Of a stretch of 64,000 nt of DNA, positions 1 to 10,959 are shown piece after piece. The DNA comes from Rhizophlyctis rosea (taxonomy: Eukaryota > Chytridiomycota > Chytridiomycetes > Rhizophlyctidales > Rhizophlyctidaceae). The stretch is from NCBI GenBank assembly GCA_027596075.1, contig JADGJC010000166.1, positions 1-64,000 on the forward strand, read 5' to 3'. The position numbers and the translations under genes were made by a program. The notes under the pieces were generated by a model. The model saw only the letters and a program-made list of their open reading frames with translations. It made no database searches and was not told the origin of the DNA. Within the stretch, counting starts at the first letter, position 1, and each line of letters starts with the position of its first letter.

Positions 1-675
1 TTAACCCCTACTTAACCACAATGGTGACTTAACCTCTTCACAGGCTTGGTGACTGAGCCATCCCATGCTCCCTGGGTCATAAATCGCCCTACTGATGCTA
101 TGCTAAGCATTACCTAACTATACAAGTGCGAAACACACTATTCTAACACTCATTTGGTGGACACCTACGATCATATGCCACCGCCACTCCATAAGACCCC
201 TCAATCGGTTGAATCCCTGATCGAGGTCCCACGTTTGTCCACTCAATGTGGAACGCACCTCCTACATCTTGAAACATGCAGATCCGCAACACACAGATCA
301 ACTCCACCGCTCACATTTCTCACTCTTGTCAGCATCAGTGCGTCAATGCTTTTCGCAAGCAAAAAGACAACCACAGCAAGGAGGGATCGGGGCGATGCCC
401 TTCGTGAATCCCTTGTAGTGAACCATATTACAGTGAAATGATAGAAAACATGCCGCTTTCTAAATCGGATCACTCCGCTCAAAATAGACCGTCATTCCAT
501 TGGCATAATGTTTGTTCCTCCCACTTGTATAAGCCGCCAAATTTGCGTGAAAAAGTCGTTCTACTTCTTGAGTTGAAGAAGACTTTGCCCGCACCGCTTT
601 GCCAGCTACAACAAACCTCTCATCAATCTATGAACTCTCGTATCTCCACCTGACCCTTGAATCCTACTGTCAGCT
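1..675. other. No supported gene
   Basis: Short open frames exist on both strands, but none has recognisable domains, a consistent splice pattern or protein-like composition. The right end is the 3' flank of the F-box/LRR-like gene that stops at 676. Confidence 0.5.
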
Positions 676-2853
676 TCAGGCCCCAATCCACTCCCTCCAC
701 ACCTTCAATCTCGGTTCTAGCCCTTCCATACTGGGACGATACAGCTCCTCCCTCCTCTCCCAAAACTCCTCCCACTTCTGTTTCATAAACTCCATGAAAT
801 CCCCCCGAGCGGCTCCATCATCACGACCACGCTCAAACTTCGCAAAGCAGGGCCTGAGGAGAACGCAGTTCCATCCGTCTATTGTTCCTGGGGGAGAGAG
901 GATATCGAAACATGAGTGAAAGAGACATAATGGGTGGTAAACAATGCTGAAGGAAGAAAGAAGAAAGAAAGAAACGTACTGTTTGTCGTCGTGAACACAT
1001 CAGGAACACCTAACCATTCCAACGGATGCGTCCCCGTAAACACAAGCAACCCGTCCCTCACAGTCCCAACACCCAGTTCCCGATCCCACACTCGTCTGAG
1101 ATTCAACCCGATATTGAAGACTTGCAGTTTATCGTTCCGCATCAAGAAGGCACGCAGATCTTGCAATGGTGCCGCGAGCACGGGGGGGTCCGGCGCGTGT
1201 TGGTGGTGGGTTATACGAAACACTTGGAGAGTCTTCGGAAGAGTCGTGTCCTTCATCCAGCTGGGTGTGATTTCGATGGCGGAATTGATGAGGGTGATAT
1301 CTACCGTACGTAACCTTTCCAGCCCTTCGAATAAGAGATTGGTTGTGTCGTCTGTCCAGCTTCGCGGGCTTTCCTCCGTGGGCGGGTTGGACAGTTTGAT
1401 TCGTAAATGTTCCAAAACGTTTGGCGTGCGACAGAGTGAGTCCAGAAACTCAAGAGGCTGGGCATCGAGTTCCAATGAGGTGAGGTTGGGGCAATGGGTC
1501 ATAAAATCTTTTGGGAAAGGGACGTAGGGCTCCTCGAAGGTTTGGCCGACGCGATAGCATGGGAGGGCGAGATGTTTGAGATTTTGGTGTAGATATGACG
1601 TCGGGAACTTTTTGAGGGAAGTCAAATTGGAGTTGTGGTCAATCAATAGAGACGTGATGGTAGATGCTGTGCAGGGAGGTGGGGCGTCACTTTGTGAAGG
1701 TTCGTAACAGTCTAGGTACATCAGGGTCTGCAAGACGCCGCTTGTGGACATCAATGTCGGGACGGATATTTCCCCACCTTCGAATCTATATCCATAGAGA
1801 TGGAAACGAAGCGTTGTGGCTGCCTGGAGGAAGGAACGGACGGCGGGGAAAGATATGTCTGGCGGATTGTCGTATGAGAATGCGAGGGAGGTAATGCGGG
1901 GTGCGGTTTGGATGAACGGTTGGAAATCAAGGTCGGTGAAGGCTCCTCCTCCTGCCTGTTGCAAGCCAAAACGCCATCAGCTGAAAATGTATTTGACGTG
2001 GTTGGATTTCGAATTCCCGAAATCCAAAATAAGCAACATTACCAAGATGTAGACGTGAATATTGAATGACACTCTAGAAGGCAGTGTATCCGCCAGGAGG
2101 GGAGGGTCTTTCGAAATTCTTCGCAGAATCGAACAAATTCCTCGGTTGGGTCTTCATAATATCCACTAACACTTATCGAAAATATAACATCGATGCTCGA
2201 CAACCGGAGAAAGATTTTCACATCCTCTTTGGCCCGTTTGAGCAGGTCAAGGACTTGGTCCCTGTTGTGAATGAATTGAGAGACGACTTGAGAGTACGGG
2301 ATGGCAGTAGTGTAGTCCGATGGGTCGAGCTGCGGCCTGTATGCGTGGACAAAGAGCTGGAGGGAGGTGACGAACTTGTGGTATGGTAGGGAAGTTGTTC
2401 CTTCTACGGATCTGCGGCCAGCAAGGATTGGCATTCAGTGGTCTGGGAGTCGTACCTCCTTCCTCGGACCTCGCTCCCTCCCCTTTCCTGCCACCCTCTC
2501 TTCTAATCCCCCCACCAATTTCCCCAGCCTCCCCTGTTTCCAAGGTCCACAAACCTAGTCAAAACATCCAAATATCTCTCCCCCTTAATCAAGTGCGGAA
2601 CGGGAGCCTCATCTCGGGTGTCGACTTGAAAATTCCGGATTGAGGGAACTCGACCCTCATGTGCAGCATCAGTCGGAGGAGTGGTTGGGCTTATGGCAAA
2701 GGAAATTTTCGACCAAACGCGACGGAGAGCAGCAGGAGTGACGATTGGCAAGTTGGCCTTAACCAATGCGATAGTATCGGTGAAGTCGGCGAAGTCCAGG
2801 ACATGATTTATGATTTCGGGAATCGCGAATGGTTGGCGTTGTTGTAGGGACAT
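676..2853 (-). CDS. F-box/LRR-like protein, spliced
   Basis: This is a likely substrate-selecting subunit of an SCF ubiquitin ligase. The first exon starts at ATG 2853. Its first ~50 residues look F-box-like (IPEIINHVLDFAD, then ALRRVW). Later exons (about 2434-2040 and 1960-980) hold irregular leucine-rich segments such as CPNLTSLELDAQP, LEHLRIKLS and LERLRTVDITL, typical of F-box/LRR sensors. The last intron is clear: donor GTACGT at 979, polypyrimidine acceptor CAG at 888-890. It leads in phase to a final exon 887-676 that is rich in Trp, Glu and Arg and ends in TGA at 676-678. The two upstream junctions (near 2540-2430 and 2045-1960) could not be fixed: the best GT-AG pairs do not keep frame cleanly. 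The family call rests on repeat pattern only. The gene could carry an early lesion or an unseen small exon. Confidence 0.6.
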
Positions 2854-3316
2854 TGGTTATTTTGTGAAGTGGGAACGATACCTAGACTCAGATGAAGCGT
2901 CGGACAATCTCAGCTGTTGTGTTGCGCTTTTTCTTTGAAGTGCGCAGGTTCTAGTGCTAGGGGTGCTTCACCCATTCGATTGGCCGATGGAGGTTACCTA
3001 GCAGGTTCTCTTGGGGGCCTTGGCCATTAAATAAGATTACTCCGAAATAAGCTCTCGGACTTTGAGGTGTTGCCCTTCTTCTCCTTCATGAATCTGTGTA
3101 ACGAGGGCGTGGGAAGGGGGCCTGTCCTAGGAAGGGTGTGACGAGGCCACATAATGCACACCTCCATTGTTCAACGAACTTTGACAGGTTGGGGGCCAAT
3201 AATTCCAAATGGGGTAAAATTGACTCCTGCATTTAGTGACAATTAAAGAGATGACCTCCCATTTCCCTCATTCTTCGAGAGGACATTTCTATGATATTCT
3301 TCATTTAGTTACTGTT
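2854..3316. other. Intergenic spacer
   Basis: This is the promoter side of the F-box/LRR-like gene and the 3' flank of the MACPF-like gene, both on the minus strand. No gene or repeat is seen. Confidence 0.5.
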
Positions 3317-5895
3317 TTACAGGGAGGAGTACCCGAGCTCAGCTTTCAAAGGCTGGACGATCCAATCGGCACCAGTCCCGGCGTCCTTCAGCTCATCACT
3401 TTTCGAGTTGAGCCAAATCCAGTCCGTCCCCATCATTTCGTTATACAGCACATAGTAGGTCGTCCACGGTTTGGCCCGAATGCGGCTGTCATACAGAGTC
3501 AGTACCAAGGTTCGAGTTTCCAAATGTTTCAAACATGGCAAAACTCACAATGCAATGCGATCAGCAGGCAGAAGTCCTGCCAATTCCGTCTTCCGAATGT
3601 CCGCCACTCGGTCGAATTTGAATTTCATGTTATCGGATTTGCGATTCTTTTGGGGTGAAACTTTGGTCAATATGCCAATTTTTCTGGAGTTCCTCACGTC
3701 CAATGAATTGTCAGTTGAAGACTTGGGATCATGTTTACCTCCAAACCAGGCTGACTTCCGGAAAGATACCAATTGGAACCCGAATCTTGAACCCAAAGAT
3801 GGTCTCCAGATGCTGCATGGATGATAGAGTAGTGATCATCGTCATTGTCTTTGATCCTCCAGATATAGTCCTTGCAGGCGTCCACCTGAAAAGGGAAATT
3901 TTCCCAAAAGACCTCATATTAGCACAGCAGTTCCCGATAGAAAACGAGAACAGCAAGAAGAAAGGGGTACTGCACCTCGAATCTTTCACGAGTAACTTTT
4001 GAATAAGTGTATCCTTCCTGCGGCTGACGCCTGAGGTACATGTCTCCATATTGCTCATACCCCTCAACACTGGGACCGGTCCAAATGCGGACAAGCATGC
4101 TGCGTTGGGGTGTCGCTTCGATCATTTGTTCGATTGTGCGGATTTTTCCAGTAAATGTTGAAGGGTCGAACTCTCTGTGGTTGGAAAACATCGCGTAATG
4201 GGATGTGAGAAAAGCAATGCTTGCTCCGAATAGGGGGATTTGATTACCAGCAAGCTTCAAGTAACGGAGTTGGTGTACGATGGACCCGAGGGATGGACGC
4301 TCACGACGCTTGTCCGTGGGTTCGATATCATCCGGGAAGGGGATGGATTTCAAAGAGTCTTGGTGGCGCCAGAAAGGCCTATTTGTGATGGAATGAAAAG
4401 CGTGATCGGTGGACCTGACAGCGTTTCGAGATCCTCAACATTTCTGGAGTACTGACCTGAGCCAATCCTTCATCTTATAGATTCTGTCCTCCGCAGGCAA
4501 CGCGGTAAGTTTAGTTAATTCAGCGTCTTCCAAATAATTCCACATCTCCATGATGTCTCGGTAGTCCACAGCATCAATGACCTCCCAATCCTTTGGTTTC
4601 GGGTGAAGCTCAATGTTGCCCGTGTCCTCTGTAAATGTGAAGAAAAGCACACTGAGCAATATACCGACAGCATACTTTCCCCCCTTGGAGTCAGAACATA
4701 CCGTCCTCACTGCATCCGTAATACGAGAGGCCATCCTTGGCGCCAGACCACTTGGCAAACTTGTGTTCCGAATTGCCGTTGGTGTATGAAAGAGACGCAC
4801 TTCCACTTGGTCCCTTCTTGTGATCAATATGAGGATGAGTAAAATTGATCACGAATTTGAATGATGCTCGCGAAGACATAAAAGCGCCTAGTACCTTTTT
4901 ACCACCAGCGTCAACACCAGCTCCCAAGCCCGAACTCTTTGCCTTATCCTCCGAACTGACTGTGTGTAACGACTCTCCATAACCAACACACAAACCACCA
5001 GCACCGATGTCCATCGGGAAAACGTGACCAAAGTCCTTTTGGATGCTCATGAGTTCTTTAACATAGGTCTCTGTAGCTCTCCCGCGGAAGGCATCTCGGT
5101 AGGTGGAATCTTTCTTGAAGGACTCCCTCTCGGCTTCTAACCCCATTTCCAGAGCCTTCAACATACGGTCGTGGAATTGCTGGGAGACTTTCAACTGCTT
5201 CAGTGTAAAGTGGAATCGTACACGCTCGAGAGACACAGTAGACCTGCTGGATGTAATGGTGGTACTGCCCGCAGCTTGTTTAACACTCTCGCTCTTAAAA
5301 CCGAATGCACCTCCGATCGACCCTGTGGAGCCGCTAAGACTGAACGAGAAACTACTCTGCAAAAGGGAAGGGGTCCAGTCATTGAGTGTCACCGTGCTGT
5401 ATTTTTATCTGATGCAGGTGGAAATCAACGTACTTGAGAGGCTTTTGCATAAGAATTGCTAATAATATGCGCCATCTTAGCTGTTTTCGGCTCGAATGGC
5501 TCGACGTCCTGTGTCCACTTCGGATCCTCCTTCAACTCAAAGGGCGCTGTATCCTGCTTTCGGGCGTACCCCTGAGTTCCATTAAATAATTCCATGAAAT
5601 AGGTACCCTTCTCGGTGGGATTGTCGAGGTCGACGGCCGAGAGAATGTGCTGCGTTTTGAAGAGCGCTTGGCGATCTGCAACAGGGAATGTGCCGTCATT
5701 GTCGTCCGCTGAGTTGCCTGGACCGAAAGCACCCACAGTTTTTGGAAGTTCGGCGGTTTGGACTGTGTTCATCTGATGGTTTAGCGCGGGAAGACAAATG
5801 CCAAAATTCCAAATAACATGGGAATTACCATCATTCTTAATATCAAGGATCTGGGCCTTCGCTTCGGGGGTTACATTCTCTTTCTCCACCGTCAT
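3317..5895 (-). CDS. MACPF-like protein with beta-trefoil-like C-terminus
   Basis: This is a putative membrane-attack-complex/perforin-fold protein. Start is ATG 5895. Exons are 5895-5434, 5356-4702, 4628-4457, 4378-3971 and 3885-about 3750, then one or two ending with 3485-3317. The first four junctions have GT-AG ends and keep phase. Exon 2 holds a Gly/Ser strand (GSIGGAFGF), a Ser/Thr-rich stretch, and FGHVFPMDIGAGGL. That last string resembles the MACPF signature (aromatic-G-x-H, then a GG turn). Near the end, repeated W-x-V/I segments (YIWRIKD, DHLWVQD, ADWIVQP) suggest a beta-trefoil, lectin-like module that could bind glycans or lipids. No signal peptide is seen. MACPF proteins can make pores in defence or attack, but this function is inferred. 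The junction between about 3750 and 3640 is unresolved, so a small lesion there is possible. Confidence 0.6.
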
Positions 5896-7017
5896 TGTTG
5901 TACCTATGCTGCTCGGTTGGTAACGCCGGTGGGAATGTTTTCGAGGTTCTCACTAGCACATTGCACAAAGGTTTGAGGGCTCCGTCTGCCATTTATGATA
6001 TTTGCAGACTGTCGAATTCACGTCCGACCGTGCCCATTGAGCATATCTCCACGAAGTTACCAAAGACACATCTTATCGATTGCTTCGCTCGTTCCCCTCA
6101 GTGCAACGGCAAACTTTATCTGCCAAAAAGAGTTAAAAAGCACGCACGATAGAAAGGAGATCTGGAGGGGTCCTCTTCCCAACAGTTCCCATTTCTCAGG
6201 TCGCGTGCATCATCGCGAGGCACAGTCATAATGCCGAAAGGGCGGAACCACCCGACGGAGCTGGGGACTGTGGGGCAAGCCATCATGGGATTTTTTGATG
6301 AGGCGATTTGTAATTTGTGGTGCGAGGATTGTCGCAATTTCGGTGCTCCCTAGCCGCCGACTGTTCAATGAACTGAGCTGAAGGGGCTGAAGAAGAAAAA
6401 ACCGAACTTGAGGCGATCTAGAACTGTCAGTGTTTGGTCTCCTTCCCCCCATTCCAACGTTTCCGACCCCGAGGAGTGCTGTAAAAGTGGCCACCGGTAA
6501 TGGGAGCGCTCGAGGGGCATTTGTGCTATGTTCTGGACTTTCAGTACAGGCAATTTCTAAGAAATCGATATTCAGCGGTTATCACGCACGTGGGGAGTCA
6601 GACAACATGCATCTGCTGGAACATTAGCTAACATTTTGAGAAAGTCTCCTCCTTGAGTGCAGACGGTGCTCAACAAGTTGACTTTCTGGTTGTTCGAAGG
6701 GCTAAGTGAGCAGCAAAAACCTCCCGGCGTCCATAGATTTATGAATGGTTTACGCCCGATAGACTTTGTCATCCTAATCCCTTGCGCCCCTCCTGCATAA
6801 ACAACCCAATCCGTCCAGTTGTACCTCCTTTATGTTGATGAGTCTGATGAAGGCGCCTCACACCGCATCCCTACATCTTTACACTGCATGACGTGCCGAA
6901 CATTCAAAGGGATCTCCTCTTTCAATCCAACTCAATTTGGATCGCGCTAGGAAGGGGATGTTGTGAGGTGGATACCACTCGTAGCTAACCGCCATCGACT
7001 GCAACCCTGATGCACCC
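5896..7017. other. Intergenic, no supported gene
   Basis: This is the promoter side of the MACPF-like gene. Only short, overlapping, composition-poor open frames occur, and no RNA gene or repeat is evident. Confidence 0.45.
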
Positions 7018-7611
7018 TTGGACCATGTCGAGGAGGTTGATTACATGGAAGGGGCTGCCCTCCCACGTCGAGTCTCGAACATGTGTTTCCACAATGAATC
7101 TGAGGAGGAGGACCCGATTATTAAAGATGAAGCAGTTTTCGGTCAACCGAAAGGGGACGGTTACGACAGAGTTCATTCAGAGCGTATGCTACGCAGACCC
7201 AGTATAACGAGTTGTATGCTAGAAACTTTCTCCGTTACGAGCCATCCAATCCCATTCCCTCCTGCGTGGTACGACAACCGGGTTGGCCTCAACGTAACGG
7301 GACCCAGCACTTATCGCACCCGCACAATCAGCAACTCCACCTCGGATGATGAGCAGGAGAACTGGGTTGTGATCAGTGATCCTGAACTGGATGGTGACCA
7401 TCAAAGGTACAAGCCAAAGTTTGTTTCTGTCGCAAGTCTTGGTTTCACAATCAAGTTTCCATTTTACGATTGGGTTTTCCGCAATCCGAAGCCTCCATTT
7501 TTCAATCGGTTGCTTCACCAAGTCCGCCCTACATCCACCAGCCTTTGGACGGCGCCACTCAATCCAACCAATATCTCCTTCTCAAGCGCGAAGTCATCCC
7601 GCGGTACATGA
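7018..7611 (+). CDS. Uncharacterised ORF, possibly a decayed gene
   Basis: This open frame of about 197 codons is acidic at the start (a NESEEED stretch) and protein-like in the middle (ENWVVISDPELDGD, FPFYDWVFRNPKPP). I recognise no domain. The downstream part overlaps, in a different frame, with the PP4R2-like stretch. A frameshift between the two, or a chance overlap, is possible. No splice sites were convincing. It may be the 5' part of the same degraded locus. Confidence 0.3.
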   Translation: MDHVEEVDYMEGAALPRRVSNMCFHNESEEEDPIIKDEAVFGQPKGDGYDRVHSERMLRRPSITSCMLETFSVTSHPIPFPPAWYDNRVGLNVTGPSTYRTRTISNSTSDDEQENWVVISDPELDGDHQRYKPKFVSVASLGFTIKFPFYDWVFRNPKPPFFNRLLHQVRPTSTSLWTAPLNPTNISFSSAKSSRGT

Positions 7612-7880
7612 AGGAGATGAACAAAGGTCCGAAGCCCGACATCCCCGCTGTCAGTCGCTCCCCAGACGTCCGAACCCTTGCGAACATCTTTGAGAAGATA
7701 CGCCTCGTCATCGGCGATTGCGTGCCGTTTACCATTGCCCGGCTCTGCTAAGTCATCATCGCCAACGACCTCACCTTCAAGGCATCAAACTTGGCGGATT
7801 TCAAAACTGCCGTGTATGGGACGATGAGTAGGGGGAGGGATTTTGCTAGTCGGCGATCTCATCTATGCCTGAATACCAGC
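7500..7880 (+). pseudogene. PP4R2-like stretch with in-frame stop
   Basis: PP4R2 is the regulatory subunit 2 of protein phosphatase 4, conserved in eukaryotes. One frame reads a basic/proline segment (REVIPRYMKEM), then IFEKIRLVIGDC, then PFTIARLC. This resembles the hallmark 'PFTIQRLCELL' of PP4R2. The next codon is TAA (7749-7751), where the family has glutamate. The same frame stays open beyond it with a family-like tail (FKASNLADFKTAVYG). No GT donor removes the stop. It is either a pseudogene, a truncated gene or a sequencing error. The match rests on one short motif, so the assignment is tentative. Confidence 0.35.
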
Positions 7881-8242
7881 GTGCCCACTCCATCCTGCAC
7901 AGGATGACCGACAAGAAACGCGACGAGTATAACAAGTTGCTGAGGGAATCTGGGTAAGTATTGCGACGTCCTTCTTCTGAATCTTTTCATAGTTTCATTA
8001 TTGACGCAATTGTCACCTCAAGGATCCCTGAGCGCATCACACATCTATCTACCACCGGCGCGTCGTTCAGCACCATTCACTTCCATGTCTATGCCACTGC
8101 CATGCAGTTCGGGAGGGAAGGTTGGTCTTCGTGGCCGAGTGTTGAGTGTGCTCTTCGTCTCTCACACAAGACGGACGTAGGAGCCAACTTTGGGAAGATT
8201 TACAAGTCGTTTCCAGGATGTAGAGATTTGCAATTCCATTAG
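7877..8242 (+). other. Possible exon pair downstream of the PP4R2-like stretch
   Basis: One frame reads MPEYQRAHSILHRMTD and then a lysine/arginine-rich helix. It is followed by a good donor (GTAAGT near 7954), an acceptor (TTTCATAG near 8000), and an open frame to a stop at 8240-8242. This could be the remaining 3' exons of the PP4R2-like locus or a separate small gene. No domain is recognised. Confidence 0.25.
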
Positions 8243-8964
8243 TTGTAGTGGTCCAATTAGTGTGCATGCTATGTTTGATAGCAGTTTCAGCCGGATCGAG
8301 TCCTTTCAAGTTGCTTGTTGTGCGCTTGTATGACTATCATTGCGTTGTGTGAAGTATCGAATTGTGCGCTGTATGAATATCATCGCCTTTGTGAGAAGCT
8401 TTAAGTTTCATTGAGAATTGGAAAATATATAACCGACGCAACTCCACTTTGACAGTTTCTCGAAGACCTGTCGATACTTTCTTTCTACCACTTCTTCTAT
8501 TAGGGATGCGAAGGGTGAACGAAACTTGTGTGTGGAAAGGAACTGAGGAATGGATTAGGTAATAGGAATGGTTGGCAATAGCACAGCTAATGAGCTATCA
8601 GAAGACTACTATTGCCACCACCGGGAATCTTCCACATCCAAATCTTTTCCCACGCCAGATTCCCATCGTTTTCAACATCGTTTATCGGAGTTGATTTGGC
8701 ATCTTATAAGTCTCGAATCACGCTCGCACCGTGATAAGACGCCGGAGTGAGTTGGCGCTAGGCACCTGGTTCCACCACTGGTGAGTTCTTCGAGACCGGA
8801 GTTGATGACAGGGGTCGGGAGGGACAAGTCATCCGACCGTACCTGAGCACATGCTTCATAAAGAGTCCTGAGGTTTGAGAGTGCCACGCAATACACAATC
8901 TAACACGTTTTCGTTGACCGACTTGAAAGGCGCTTCCAACATCAATCCAAACAACCCTCCCGCT

Positions 8965-10959
8965 ATGACGCTCCCACCAGAACTCATCCTGATGACCGCG
9001 AGACTAGCATCCCCACCAACTGCTCGCTCTCTCCGCTGTACATGCAAAGCCTTTCGCGCACTCATTACCGCCGACGATGTTGTTTGGGCAGAAGCCGGTT
9101 GGAGGTACTTGGTCCGCGGTTTCGAAAACTGCTGGACTTGGGCAGCCCGACACCAACATCTTCAAATCCTCGAACTATACTTGTCACAAGCTCAGAAGGT
9201 CCGGAAAGGTCTCTTGATTGAGACTCTCAACGCTGCTGCAACTCTTGGAAGGGTGGAGATAATTAAACTCGTCTTGAGGTCATCCCTAAACATCACTGAA
9301 GACGGCGGCGTCGCTCTTTCAAATGCAGCAGCACAAGGCAGCATCGACATCGTCAAACTCCTTTTGGAACGAAAACCAAACATGGACGCAAGGGACACGG
9401 CGTTGTGTAGCGCGGCGGGCGCAGGTCATCGCGCCATTGTGAATGTGTTGCTTCAAGCTGGTGCCCGAGTGTGGTCTACGTCCCATAAAGCACTTCGGTG
9501 TGCAGCCTTGGAAGGTCATACGGGGATAGTGCGGATTTTAGTGCAAGCGGGTGGTGATGTTTGGGCGATGGACAACGAAGCTCTGGTAGTTGCAGCTGAG
9601 AAGGGATACATCATCACCTTCAATGCACTTCTGGCAGCAAGCGCGAACGTTCACGCTCGGACGGACTTAGCACTTAGGGTTACCAGTCGTTGGGGTCATG
9701 TCCTTACTGTAGAGGCTTTACTGCAGGCGGCGGCCGACGTGCATGCACTATCTGATATTGCACTAGTGGAAGCGTCCAAGAACGGTCATCTTCCTGTGGT
9801 GCAACGATTATTGGCGGCTGGTGCAGATCCGACAGCACAGGACTCTCTTCCGCTGAGATGGGCGGTCGAAAAAAGTCACCTGTCGGTCATAGAAGCATTG
9901 CTGGGTGCCGGTGCGAATGCGAACGCATTCAACAATTGGCCGTTGATGTTTTCGGTCGAAAGGAACCTCTTTGCCGCCTTGCGAGTGTTAGTGAACGGTG
10001 GTGTGGATGTGCATGCTCGGGAAGAGAGAGCATTGGCGTACGCCGTGATCAAGGGATATCATCTCGTAGTGGTGGAATTGGTGAAAGGCGGTGCAGATGT
10101 GCACGCTCGTGGTGGCAAGTTACTCGAGGAGGCTATTACCTATGGTCATTTGGAAATCGTCAAGGTCCTACTGGAAGCTGGAGCACATTTGACCGCAGAA
10201 GAAGGAGTTCCTCTCATTACTGCTGTTATCTTCCGTCAAATTGCGATCGTCAACGTGTTGCTGAGAGCTGGTGCCGACGTGAACGCCCAAAAAGGGGGTG
10301 CCGTCACTATCGCTGTTCAATTCGGGTTCGTCCCCATCTTGAAACTCTTATTGGAAGCTGGCTGTACGTCACACGTCCTCCAAAAAGCACTCAATAAGGC
10401 CGTTAAATTCAATCGTTCCGACATCATCGACGTTCTCTTGGAAGCTGGTGCGGACATCCTTGGCCGCGATTGCGCCATTCTCCTCAAAGCGGCCAAACAC
10501 AGTTTCATGCCTACATTCGAGTTCTTGCTGGAAACCATCATACGTCATCTCCCCGATGCCGTCTCCCCACACATCGAAACCCCACACATCCACTCCCTCC
10601 AAACCCTCGTCAAATCCTACGCCTCCATCCGCGCCCGCGACGACTCTGCCCTCATCGCTGCAGCAACGACCGGTAACATGGACGAGGTCAAACGGGTGCT
10701 GGAAGCGAGTGGGGTCGTGACGAATCCGAGCAGTGCGGCGTTTTTGACGGGGTGTGGGGTTGGGGAGGTTTGGAGGGTACGGATGTTTTTGAGGTGGTGG
10801 TGGGAGGATGTTAGGGATTTGGTGGAGGTTGGGTTGAAGGTTGCGGTAAGGGGCGGGAAGATGGAGGTTGTTAGGGAGGTGGCGGAGGTTGTTTGGGGGA
10901 TGGTGAGGGGGGTGGGGGATGCGGGTGGGGGCGGTGGTGAGGTGGTTGTGGAGGGGTAG
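8965..10959 (+). CDS. F-box/ankyrin-repeat protein ANK1
   Basis: The intact intronless frame is 664 residues. Its start is the first ATG, shared with its paralogs (MTLPPELIL). Residues 1-55 match an F-box: LPPELIL, ARSLRCTCKAFRALI, then WAEAGWRYL. A likely role is substrate choice for an SCF ubiquitin ligase. From about residue 60 come some 15-16 ankyrin repeats with an exact 30-residue period. Each follows ALxxAAxxGHxxIVxxLLxAGAxVxA and lacks the usual TPLH and extended hairpin of 33-residue repeats. The C-terminal ~110 residues form a cap conserved among paralogs (SYASIRARDDSALIAAAT, then a Trp-rich WWWEDVRD segment). The 3' end is very G-rich. It lies tail-to-head before ANK2. Confidence 0.9.
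   Translation: MTLPPELILMTARLASPPTARSLRCTCKAFRALITADDVVWAEAGWRYLVRGFENCWTWAARHQHLQILELYLSQAQKVRKGLLIETLNAAATLGRVEIIKLVLRSSLNITEDGGVALSNAAAQGSIDIVKLLLERKPNMDARDTALCSAAGAGHRAIVNVLLQAGARVWSTSHKALRCAALEGHTGIVRILVQAGGDVWAMDNEALVVAAEKGYIITFNALLAASANVHARTDLALRVTSRWGHVLTVEALLQAAADVHALSDIALVEASKNGHLPVVQRLLAAGADPTAQDSLPLRWAVEKSHLSVIEALLGAGANANAFNNWPLMFSVERNLFAALRVLVNGGVDVHAREERALAYAVIKGYHLVVVELVKGGADVHARGGKLLEEAITYGHLEIVKVLLEAGAHLTAEEGVPLITAVIFRQIAIVNVLLRAGADVNAQKGGAVTIAVQFGFVPILKLLLEAGCTSHVLQKALNKAVKFNRSDIIDVLLEAGADILGRDCAILLKAAKHSFMPTFEFLLETIIRHLPDAVSPHIETPHIHSLQTLVKSYASIRARDDSALIAAATTGNMDEVKRVLEASGVVTNPSSAAFLTGCGVGEVWRVRMFLRWWWEDVRDLVEVGLKVAVRGGKMEVVREVAEVVWGMVRGVGDAGGGGGEVVVEG

Noticed and set aside
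1..20. TTAACCCC/CTTAACC words at the window start, telomere-like
   Set aside because: Only two irregular copies and no array; chance is enough.
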